This document shows, in pieces, positions 12,513-24,100 of a stretch of 64,000 nucleotides of DNA. Position numbers and translations under genes: made by a program. The notes under the pieces were generated by a model. It saw only the letters and a list, made by a program, of their open reading frames with translations. It was not told the origin of the DNA and ran no database searches. The DNA is taken from assembly GCF_040115645.1 (NCBI RefSeq), contig NC_089556.1:1426001-1490000 (forward strand), in the 5' to 3' direction. Positions within the stretch are counted from its first letter, which is position 1; each line of letters opens with the position of its first letter. This DNA comes from Euwallacea fornicatus (taxonomy: Eukaryota; Arthropoda; Insecta; Coleoptera; Curculionidae).

Positions 12513-13074
12513 GTACCGGGTGTCCGGGTAAAACCTGGAAATGGGAAATTAACATCGGAAATCGGTTTTTATTTTTTTGCTCCTTCGTGCATCATCCAAT
12601 TGAAAAACTTTTATGTGGAACTCACGGCCCTCAGTCATACCGCGATTGTTTCAATCTTGAAATTAGAGCCCTTTCGGCTCAAAACGCCTCCGAATTCCAA
12701 ACGATTGAACGTCCAGCGTCGCCGTTCGGGCCCACAAATTGGTCGAAGTCGAGGTCAGAATTAAACAAACACAGAGCCATCAACAACATAAACATAAAAA
12801 TTCCATGTTGAACAAATTTGTTTTTTTCTCTAGTTTCTCTTGCCAACCGTGGTCTCGAACGGCCACGCGGGACATTGAAATTTTTTTAATTTGAGAGGAG
12901 CTTTGATCCAAAAGGGCTCCAAGCAGAAGATTGAAAAATTGCGGAATGATGGCCGGACTTGCGCGCTATGACCTCCACGTAAAATTACCTCCAATTGGAT
13001 AATCCACACAGGCGCAAACAAATAATATCGGATTTCCCGTGTTAATGTCCAGCGTTCGCCCGGACACCCGGTAT
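12513..13074. mobile_element. Fold-back TIR element, family C diverged copy
   Basis: The left arm starts TACCGGGTGTCCGGGTAAAA (about 12513). The right arm, read on the other strand from 13074, starts TACCGGGTGTCCGGGCGAAC. The arms are about 220 bp and imperfect. They share interior landmarks with the element at 46125-47073: a GGGAAAT...TTTTTATTTTTTTGC block, TCCAATTGAAAAA, a GGCTCAAAACGCCTCC block, and a GACATT-rich inner part. It is therefore an old, degraded relative of that fold-back. No transposase is encoded. Confidence 0.75.
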
Positions 13075-16000
13075 AGTCCATAAAATTGGTCATAAAATTT
13101 CGTTATGATCCTTTAAGCACTTTGTTACCTTCAGATTTTCGACATTCAGCTGATGCTCACGAAAATTAACAGTAACTGCCTCTAAAAGATTCCACGTCCG
13201 GTTACAAGAGGGGTTCTTGCTCGCGGCATGTACACACATCTAACCTGATATCGTTACCTCCCCGATCCCCCCCATTGGCCCCGGACTCTTAACGTTGCCC
13301 CACATCCTTCCTGAGACCTCCGCGATATTATCTTTATTGCACTAGGACCATAATGGCGCATTTACGACCGCAATAAAGTATCGTGGAAAGCCCTTTACAA
13401 TCGAGCGGGACATAAAGTAATTAAACCAAGGCCGTTTTAAGAGCGATTAAAAAGGCAAATTGACAACTAAATTGCCGAGGAATGGCTGACGACTGGGGGG
13501 GCCCCGTGAAGAACCGTACGAGGATTCTCACGTGCTCCCCTGTCGCGTCTGCAACGCGAATGATTTAAGAGGTGCCAATCAAAGCCGATGATAGCGGGCG
13601 ACGGGCTTGATACGGTCACATCTGGTTGCGTCTTTTTTGAGAAACTCTCGCAACTTTCAAAGCTGACAAGGCCCACCGTAATGGCATCATTAAGGTAAAA
13701 AACGAAATTTCCAATGGGTTAACCCCATTAAGGCCATAAACAAAAAAGCCGACACAATGACTTTCCAAGCCGTTTAACACGATTCCCGAAAACAAGCGAG
13801 ATTAAAATATTTTGGATTCTCGGGCAGTGAGGTGTACATTTTGAAAAATGCTCTTGACGACCGGCCCGCTGATCATCTAAAAATGAGGATAATTAATCAG
13901 CGTTTCAACTGACGGGTTCTGCAGATACTTCTGTGACGTCGAATAAAATGCAAATTCAACAGAGTGCGAAACTCTTCTTCTTCGGATTATTTTGCAATCT
14001 GGGTCGATATTTTTTCTTTTATCTTTCGGTCACGTTTTTCGAAACGAGCGCCGGCCGACTCTCGTGTGTCAAATTGATATTATGCAGAGTAATTTAGTGT
14101 TATTGTCCCTTATTTTTGCATAATCACCGGTGCAATAAGACCCATTTCCCGGTACGCTTTAAGTGCATTCGAAAAATTCCCGTGAAATGCGACTGATGGA
14201 GGTAATTCCACGGAAACGATTAGACGAAATGTGCTGGGGCCGTTGGAGGTTCGACGAAAGCAATTGAAAAGACTCACGGGAGTGTCTTTCGGAGGGCTTC
14301 GGCGAAGGCCCGTGTCGCTCAAGAACACAAAGGATTTCTGGAAAATCCTTCAAAGTTGCGCGAACGAATTCCCGTTGTGCCGCAGTAATTGTCCTGGATA
14401 ATGTTAAATTTCCCGTATTCACTAAAGGTCAACGTCTACGCCCACGGCGCAACATTTTGTGCTACATAATTACACATTTTCATCTCCCACACTTTTAATG
14501 CAATTTCCTACCTGTGTAGCGGCCAAAAGAATCATTTTTGTGGCGTTTCTGTTATTCCAAAAAAACAAAAAAAAAAAACAAAACAACACAGGAATGACCC
14601 AACAACGCGGAAATCGCCTGTCCACTTTCCAGTTTCGAAACAGGCACAACTGCGGCAGAAGTTTATTTATTTTAAAAGTCCCGCGATTAGTACATAATAT
14701 CACGGACGGCGATAACTCACGACCCGCCAATTAAAACTCCTTCCTGATAGTTGAGCTTGGAGTTCTAAATTTTCCCGTGTCCAGTGATAAACCGGCCTCA
14801 ACGTAAAGTGCTTTGGAAAAGTTCCTGTCTGCTTTGCCTCGTTCGCCTCTATCCATTACTCGATGTCGACAGGTGTTTCCGCAAGTACCTGAAGAAGCGA
14901 ACGATCGAATCATTTCGTTCGAGGTGGGAGTTTTCCTCGGAGTAGTCCATTTCGGTGTGAGGCTCCCTGGAAAAGCGAATAGAATCGCTTTTTTGAAGCC
15001 TTCGACCTCACTTAGGTGAAATTAGGTAAAAAATTCAAATTTCAAGTCTGGGTATTTGAGAAACGTAGGCAAACCTCGGGTGAGTTGAGGCGACTAGGGT
15101 TTTATCTGGAGGTTTAAATTTCTCACGGTCTGGAATGTGCCTTCTTGGTCACCTATGAAACGGTCCTCGCGCGCTTTGGTGGCAGCGCTTCGCGGAACAA
15201 AAGCTGTTTGCGTTGCAAGGCTTCACTCTATTTGGAGCCTGAAATGAGCTTAAAATCGAGGCTCGAAATTGCAACGATGCGTGCTTAGAAAACACTAATT
15301 TTTGACGCCGATTTCAGCACCACACACTCTCCTCCTTAGAAGACTTTGCTCCATTTCGCTCGCTATTTCCAGCACAAAGCGTTAAAACGTAAAACCACCT
15401 GCGGTGTTTTTCCCCCAATTCTCACTAACTGCCAGAAACTCTTAATCTAAAATTAGTAAATATTCATACACTATATATATCTATATACATATATATGTTT
15501 CGTAACGCATATACACACATACATAACAGCTAAAAAATGCATGACTTGCTGAAAGTCATGAAAACTATTAGAACTACACATACATTCCAAAATTCTATCA
15601 TCGTTTCTCTGTAATTATATTAATCATCCAGAGCATTAGAGACAAAAGCCAATGAATTTGGCACTAATTCTGGAACAAGACATGAAGTAAAAAAGAGGCT
15701 CAACGAATCTTCTGTTGCGTGGGATCAACTTTAGTGAAACTTCACTTCCCGCGAAGCAAAGGAAATGGGAATGAGGGGGGCTGAAAATAGGCAAACTTTT
15801 TTGAAAAGCTAATTTTAAGTTGTACCCTAGGACAGTAGAATAGCCGGAAGTAGATCAGATTTTTTTAATTTTAGAACGCCACAGAAATCACTGGCGCCGC
15901 CGTTGAGTCCGCCCGGAAAACGCGACCTTAATCCAGGTCGGAGAGGTCCGCCATGTCGTGATTTGAGTACCTAAAACTAGCGAAAAAGATTCTTTTTGGA

Positions 16001-17395
16001 GATATTTTTCTGTACGTCACTGGGCAAAAATTCCACTGGCGGCGGCGCACTATTTTTAAATCGAGGCGCCGCATGTTCACGCGAGATTGAGATGGGTTCG
16101 AGTTGGTGATCACAGTTCCACCGAAAAGCAGAGATTTCCGAGAAATTTTTGTAAACTTACTGTGATTTGTCCGGTGTGTCTCCTTGACCGCGCGTCCGGT
16201 CCACTAGATTCGGTTGATGACTTTGACTTTACAGAGGTGGAAATGGGTGTCCAAGAAGATGGTTCTACCGGCACTGAGTCTCAAGGTACCTATCGAATTT
16301 GAATCGGTTTGATGTTAGCTTTAAGAGAAATTTCTGTCGTTTTTTTCTTGGATTTTTTTTTATCGATGATTGAATAGATTACGTCACGATTTTACGTTGC
16401 CCATATCCGAAAACAACTTTTTTGATTTCTTAAATTTAAATGAGAGACACACCCTTTCCAGACAGGAGAGACCGAAGTCAGAGCCAAAATTTTTTTTTTT
16501 TTTAATTTATTCACGGTCGGAAACAGCTTTGAATTTAGTAGACTTGAAAATACTCAAAGTACGCTACTGAATATTTAGCAAGTTATAAGTTGGTTTTAAA
16601 AAGGAAAAATCGATAATAGCAAAATTTAATTAAGGCCAGTGGCGTTTTTAGATCAAATAACATGGAGTCAAGAGCAGAATTTACGTTTTACAAATATTTA
16701 GCTACAAGTTTTAATTCCCTAGAGAAGAGGAGCACTCCCATTTTTCCCTCTGCCTACAATTTGTACTATAAATTTCAGTCTTATTAAGGACATTTGAAGA
16801 AAATAAGATTTAAATTTCAGTGGGTTTAAGCCCTTGAGATCCCTAAAAGTCACGTTGTTTCAACAAATCTCACCGTATAGTTTTTCATTAATAGTTACCT
16901 CTATTATCGTTTGTACGACCCAAATCACACCAACGATTTTTGGTACATAGAGACTCCAGTGGGTTGCGATACAACGTCCTGTATATTCTTTGAGATCCGA
17001 AGTTTCTAACAGGCGTTTTTTGGTCAATCTAAAAAAAATTCATCCGGCCTTGAGGATACCTAAAAACCAATGTTTCGTACAACACCCTGTATATTTTTTG
17101 ACGTTAAAATAACTCAAATCATACAGATGATTGATACTTAAGGAAACTTTCCAAAATCTTGTAAATCGTCAACAGGTTATTGGGAATATTTAGAAAATCT
17201 CCTATTACTTGAACCGATTTGAATTTCATAGAGACTTAAACATTTGGAATCCAAGGAAAAAGGTTATGAGAAACTCTGTAGGAACCATTTAGGCTGACCT
17301 GAACCCACGGGAACACCAAGAATCATTAGGTCAGCGACGAATTGTGATGGCACCTTTTAAGAAGGACCATTGGGACTTCGTCCGAACTAAGGTGA
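13075..17395. other. Long intron or upstream sequence without recognised exons
   Basis: This is probably part of the first intron of the RASL11-like gene. It includes CpG-richer patches (13200-15400, 15880-16260) that could hold enhancers, two solo ACACCCTGTATAT-type repeat ends in direct orientation near 16975 and 17080, and a TA-rich microsatellite near 15471-15498. I could not assign any exon. Confidence 0.4.
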
Positions 17396-17965
17396 AGTTC
17401 TACTGCAACAATCATACATACGGGGTGAATTTCAAGTAGGGGGTCTCCTTTTAACGCGACGGAGACCCCAGGAACCTGAGGAAGACTGTTACGTGAAATT
17501 TTTTCAAAATCTCAAATCAACCAAAAGTTTGTCTCGCGAAAAATGTAGGTACAACAAGACGGCGCTCGCGATCGCCAGGCCTAAATCCATGCGATTTTTA
17601 TCCGTGGGGTTATATAAAAAGTTTGGTGTCTGCAATTACCGCAGTGGCCGAGTTGCGCGAACGCATAGAAAATGCCGCAGGAATAATTCGAAGAAAAAAA
17701 TATGTTCCAACGGCGTGTACAGGGTCGGGGATAAGGCGAGCGATGATTCGTGTAGACGCAACCGACGACGAAAGTTTCCGAGGTTAAAAATGTGTGAATT
17801 CGCTGCGATCCGGGCAATGAAATTTTCGTGAAATTTAACATGTTCGTCCAACCAATCCGAACCGGCCAATTTGGAATGACAAACAGGCCTTTGGACAGAA
17901 ACGCTGTTCGAACTAACGTCGGAAAAAATCTATAATGAAGACAAAATATTGGTGTCAATCTGAGC
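17396..17965 (+). pseudogene. Degenerate DDE (mariner-like) transposase remnant
   Basis: A frame starting near 17570 reads RSPGLNPCDFYPWGYIKSLV and continues AVAELRERIENAAG. This matches the C-terminal catalytic block of Tc1/mariner-superfamily transposases seen in insects (consensus RSPDLNPxDFFLWGYLKSLVY...ELRxRI). The upstream half is scrambled by frameshifts and there is no intact start. The nucleotide sequence around it (a CTCCTTTTAAC.CGACG..GACC block, and GGCGAGCGATGATTCGTGTA downstream) is shared with the remnant at 19820-20260, so both come from one family. Confidence 0.65.
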
Positions 17966-18912
17966 GGTCACAGACTTCAAGCTAAAAAAAGCTTTCAAGC
18001 AAATTTCCATTATATTCGCCCTGCCAAAACTCAATTTTAAAACGCGCCATCAGACACCAACATTAATGTCAATTTTTTCTATTTTCAAACGTCTTTTTGA
18101 GCAATTTGCATTGTTTGCTTTAGTTCGTTCTAAAATTAATTCACACCAATAAAAGGCGGAATTATTTCACATTGAAGGTAGGTCAGTGCTTTGCATCTCC
18201 AATTGACAATGTAATGTAAATAATAGTTTCCTGGAGGTGGTCGGCGACGGACTGCCTGGACAAGGATGTGAATTTTACAACGCAAATCAACCTAAACCGC
18301 GACGATTAACACGGGGGAATAAAGGAAAAATATCGATTATCTTACGTTCCAAAGATATTAACGTACACACATATTTACTTCATTGATTCCGTTTTCTTGC
18401 ATGTAAATAAGATCGCTGCCGAGAAACGGTACGATAACCGGGAGATTTATTTGCATTCCCAAAATTTGGTGCTGCGCCTTAATTGCCTGTAAAGTGCTTT
18501 GCTGATTATTGCATTAAATTGCTGGGAGATGCAGAAATTTAATTTCGAATTTATAGGTTTTTGATGTAGCGAGGAGGCTGCACGAGAGTGTCCCTACCTA
18601 CACTAAAAAATCGCTCGTTGAACAGAAAAATGATGTTCGGAATTTAAGTATTAATAGATAATAACAGGCCATTAATAATGACTTCCCACATAATTCCCAA
18701 TAAAAAAAGCCAGAAGAATGTGCCCGAAAGGATTAATTTCACGAGGTGATCCTTCATTTCGGGAAAATTTATGATTTCAAATAATCCAAGTTTTAATCCG
18801 CTCCGTGCCGTCATTGGCCAATTTATATTTTACGCGAATAAAACCGAGTTGTCGTGGACGGATCGTTTTCAGCACCTTTCACTGATCGAAAACTTTATTT
18901 CTTTTCCAGAAA

Positions 18913-21161
18913 ATGAAAACCGAGGACAAGAACAACATCCCCAAAGTGCGCATCGCCGTAATAGGAAAGTCCAACGTAGGCAAATCAGGTAAGCACGGAG
19001 GCCCATCGGGAATTAGGAATATGCCGTTTTCCTGGCGCGAGTCCAACCCATACACATAATTTTCGAGATCTAAAAAAGGAAATAAAAAACGGACCAGGAA
19101 AGCATAAACACAGGCTACAATGCCCCTTTAGATTACTCTTTGGAAACTTATCAGAAATACTTTGTCTGGATTTAACGGCATGAGTGAAATGGTGCCAAAT
19201 GTTCCGCTAAATGTCAAACGTCGATCCAGACATTGAATGTTCTGGATATCTTTATCTGATAGATGTGTCTACTAGACAATCGGCGCATTAATAAAACGAG
19301 GCTTAATGTGTTTGTTCTTTGGTGAATTGTAGATGTTTTTACTATTATTATTTTTGGCTCGGGTATTTTGTTTTTGGAGACAGGTAATGACTGACCTGTT
19401 TTTGTCACTGGTCCTATTTGTCAATGTGATTACGTAGGCTTAACATTTTTCTTCGTAATTTACCAATTTTCGTATTTTTAGCTGCTCAAACAAAAACTCC
19501 TTTCGCCGATCATCGTTCGGAACTAATACAAGCAATTATTGATTCTATTCCCTGATGAAGAGTGACGAAGTGTTTTCTCAGTTATTAGGTGATGGGTACG
19601 GTCTTAATATCAATGGTTTGCTTGACGGATTTAATTGATGCATACGGGAGGTTCGAGTTTGGGACAATAGCGCCATTGTGTCGTTGTCCCAACAATAGCC
19701 AAATGTGCTCAACATTCCGGAATGTTAAGTAAAGAGAGGCCTTTTCCGACATAATCAGCGTTGATTAGGGAGTTGCACTGGTCAAAATAATCTTAGAGAC
19801 AGGCTTACTGTTGACTGCAATCTTTGTACAGGGTCAATCTTAGGCGGGGGCCTTCCTTTTAACTCGACGTAGACTTCAGAAAACTAAACATAATATTTAC
19901 GTAAAACTTTGTCGCAACCTCGAAAACATGTAATCGCGTATAAAAAAAAAGTACGGAACTTTTTACATAAACAACTTTGCGACAGCTGGATTGGTAGCAA
20001 TGGACCGATGAGGTGGCCCGCGAGATCACCAGACCCAAACCAATGTGATTTTCACCTTATCATACGGAAAGCTCGGCGTTTACGGCTGAAATTGACGCAA
20101 CGACGAAGTTGGGGGCACGGACAGAAGACGTCCCTAAAATGATTCGGGCAAAAATCCCTTCTAACTGCACACGCACAGTCGTGATTGAGGCGAGCGACGG
20201 TTCATGTAAAAGACGCCTTTTGTAGCCAGGCCCGGATTGGTCAGCTGTTAAGGGTTTTTTCGGTGAACTACTCGAGATCGTCGATGCTGCCGCCTAACCC
20301 TTCCTGCATGCACCGAAGAGTTATTTATGCGGAGACGAAGGCCTCATGTTTTCTAAGAAACATTCAGTTAGACGTAAGTTCAGAGTCAACTTTTGCAGTT
20401 TGAGGAGAGGCCTCTAGTGGGCCAATTCTTCAGTGTCCCCGACCCAAAGGAGACGATAATCGTTAGGGAAAAAGTCACTTTGTATAACAATAAATGTGGC
20501 CAGACGCCGACAGGAAAATCAATTTCCACGATGACTTTCAGATTCGGCATTAATACGCGTCTTCCACAGTCAAAATAAACAAAAACCGAGAAATTGGACT
20601 TTCGCTTAATCATGCCAACGATCGGTCGTTTCGATCCAGATTACCATTCCGAATAATAAAAAACAACACGAAAGTCGCAATCGGCGAATCACTTAACAGT
20701 TAGTTTAGTACCATGTCGGGTGTTGTTCCATCGTTTTTCAAAGTCCGAGTTTTCGTGTCCGATGCCGGGCGACGACGATTGGAAAAGAGACACTTCGCGC
20801 GTCAGTAAGCCCAGCGAAAACCGGACGGGCAAAGTAATTCCCGCGATGATTTTCAAATTCGATATTAATGCGTTCCTCCCAGATTAAATGCAAACAAAAA
20901 CCGAGAAATTGGGCTTTCGCTTAATCATACCTCGGGCCATTTTAATCCAGGTCCCCATTACACATAAAACAATAACAAAAAAAAATACACACACACACAC
21001 ACACACACACAATCGGCGACCCGTTTGCCAATTAATTCGCCTCAATACGATGCCAGACCCATCATTTTTCAAAAACTTTTTGGGTTGAGGCCGCGCCCAA
21101 AAGCTAATCTCAACCTCGCATTTATCGTCCAAAATTTACGATAGTTGAGCAATCTTAAAAG

Positions 21162-21192
<31 letters not shown>

Positions 21193-24100
21193 AGTTTGAA
21201 TTTAATTCGATTTTTTGATTTGTTTCAGCTCTCACCGTGCGATACCTCACCAGGAGGTATATTGGAGAATACCGCAGCAACACAGGTAAATATCGAGCTG
21301 ACGAGCCAAAGCGACTTTTCCAGTGGAAAGTCCCCTCCCGTCGCTCCTTTGCACAACAATCCCAAATTCGAAAAAGTTGATTTAAATTTAAAACGTTGAG
21401 CAACCATTCCTGACTTTGATGTCGAGAATAGGCACTTCGGCATTGTATCAAAGTGAATTTTCCGCAAGCTCGTTTACACTTTGGCCTCCAACGTGACACA
21501 CGCACGTATTTCGTAACAAGATGTATGACCACTTCGGTTTTTATTATGTCACCAGAGACACCGGCTCATTTGCACCGTAAGCCTTCATATAATTGCAACG
21601 AAATTCGCATTTATAATATAAATTTCGAGCCAACAGCGTTTCGGCATGGATGTTTTATTTCCACGTTTTAGTGTCACTTATTAACGGTTCTTTAACTTAT
21701 CCAGACTGTTCCTGGATTTGAGCGATTTTTGTTGGTGTTTTTCGTTAACGCTCTGTCGAGCGACGAAAATTGGCAAACGCACTCAGCAATACGCTCTTCA
21801 GGGGTGTTTTTGTCTTGTAATGTAACTACGCATTAACTACATTTACACAACGATACACTCCATTATGCTGCGTAGGTTGGTCGGAAGGTAAACAGTGGCG
21901 ATACATGCGAGTTCCTCTACCTCAATATTTGCGATCCATTTGATTATCTTGTGACTTTGACGTCTTTTTTTCTATCACGAGGGATGACGGTGGTGTTCCA
22001 GTAATGTACAGTAGCGGCCATAAGTGTGGAAACTTTAAACATCCCCCCAAATCTACCGTCTACGGCGCATTTTTAGGGCTACTTGAACGGCGCCGCTGCT
22101 TAAGGATGTACACTCTTAAAATGTACAGGGCGTCCCATGTGCGTTGTAATCGTGGGATATCTCGGACATTGACAAAGGTAAAGAGATGCGGTTTTCGCGA
22201 ACCTGTGTCGCTCTTTAGTGAAACTAATGATGACGTTAACAGGATTGCTCCAGCTATCTTGGTTTCCGCACCAAAGGGCGATTTTGAAAATATTGTATTT
22301 TGGGGCCCCCCTACAGTTCGAATGTGTGTCGAGTTACTGGAAACGTGTAAACGGTGTCGGATAGAGATTTGTACGAAGAATCCAGTGGCATACTCAGATT
22401 TTATTTATAATTCTTAGTTTTCGAGATATAGACCAACTTATGTTTTTTTTTTAACGGGACGCCCAGTATATTTTAACTTATTTTGATTCCCCTAATTTTC
22501 CCCGTTCCAAAGATACTAAACTCGATATGGTCACTTCAAATAACAATGTCAATAATAGAGTCTTTGAGAGTAAAAGGCACCACTTATCAGTCGACTCGGT
22601 TAGGAGGAGGACATGGGTTAACAACGCAAAATAAACGAAATTGTAACATTCTTTATAATAAACTAGGTCTACGTAATATAAATAAAATCAGAGATTTTGC
22701 CGAAAATGGCCACCGTTTGCTTTGAGACATTCTTGGATTGAATTCAGAACACGAATGTTCGTAGCTCTCTGGAACTCATTTGGATCAAGCAGATCAAATG
22801 CTTCTCAGGAAGACGCTGCTGTGCTGTGATTAATTTATAATTATATATTATTATAGCCTCCTCCTAACCGAATCAACTAATAAGTGGTGCCTTTTACTCT
22901 CAAAGATTCTAATATTTGCCAATATCTCAAAAACAACGGAGAACAATTATATCAATGTATAATACTTTTCGATAGAGAATTTATTGATCTTTCGGATGCA
23001 ATCCAAACATATAGGGTGTTCTATTTAAGATTCTCATTTAATGCTCATATTTATATCCTTCTGATATCGCACCAATTTACCACTCCCTGTATGTAAATCA
23101 AAAAAATGTATAATATTAAAAGGTACAGATAACTAATAAGAGTCTGCAGCTCAAATTTCAACTCTCCAGCTGTGATAGCTGAAAAGATATGCGCTTTTCA
23201 ATTTAGAGCTGTTTGCTGCCAAATCAGTCAAAAAAAATAATTTATTTCGAAAACGGTTCATCACAGCTATGGCACATGATCGATAAACTGGTGTTTAAAC
23301 CTTCCGGGAAATTCGAAAATGTAATTAAAATACAGGGTGTGCCATTTAAAGTAATAAAGTTGTTGTCGGTTACACATAGATCTGTCAACGTCGCAACGAT
23401 ACCAATATTTTAACTCGACAGATCAAACTCCATTACATCAACATCCAAAATTTCAGATCTCTAGCTGTATTAGAACCCCGTAAACTTTTAATAAGACACT
23501 CACCGTGGACGACCCTGTATATATAACTTTTTTTTTTCTACGAATTTGTCTTCCGAGGTGCTGCCAAAGACGTTCGCACGGGTTAAGATCAGGGCTCTGG
23601 GACGGCCGCTTCATTTGAAACAAATTTTTAACAAGCTTTGATTCGTGCTTTGGATCATTGTCCTGGTGAAGACTCCGGGTCAGAGGCATTTCCCATTGCG
23701 CAAACGGAAGCATATGATTTCCTAAGATGTCTTTGTGCATGAATCGGACCATGGTCCTTTCTATTTTAATTGTTGGCCCAACCCCAGATGCTGAAAAACA
23801 CCCCCAAACCGTGGCGCTTTCACCGCCGTGTTTTGCAGTGGACAATTGATACTTGGGATTGAATCTTGCATTCTTGGGACGTCTTACGTATCGAATACCA
23901 TCACTGCCGACTAAGTGAAGCTTACTCTCGTCTCTCCACAAGATGGTATTCCACCTTTTTTGCAACCAGTTGGTATGCTACGAAACGAATTCCGTTATTT
24001 ATTTATTTTTTTTTTTTTAATTAGTGGTTTCTCGATGGCAACCCTACCGAATAAACCTTCAACTACCAAGGTTCTCCGCACCTTTCGATTCGAAACCGCA

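Noticed and set aside
19630..19700. GGTTCGAGTT resembling a tRNA T-arm
   Set aside because: No acceptor stem, D-arm or anticodon arm can be formed around it.
21155..21532. 125-residue minus-strand frame beside the poly(A) run
   Set aside because: It is antisense to the second RASL11-like exon and ends in poly-Phe from the A run. A shadow frame.
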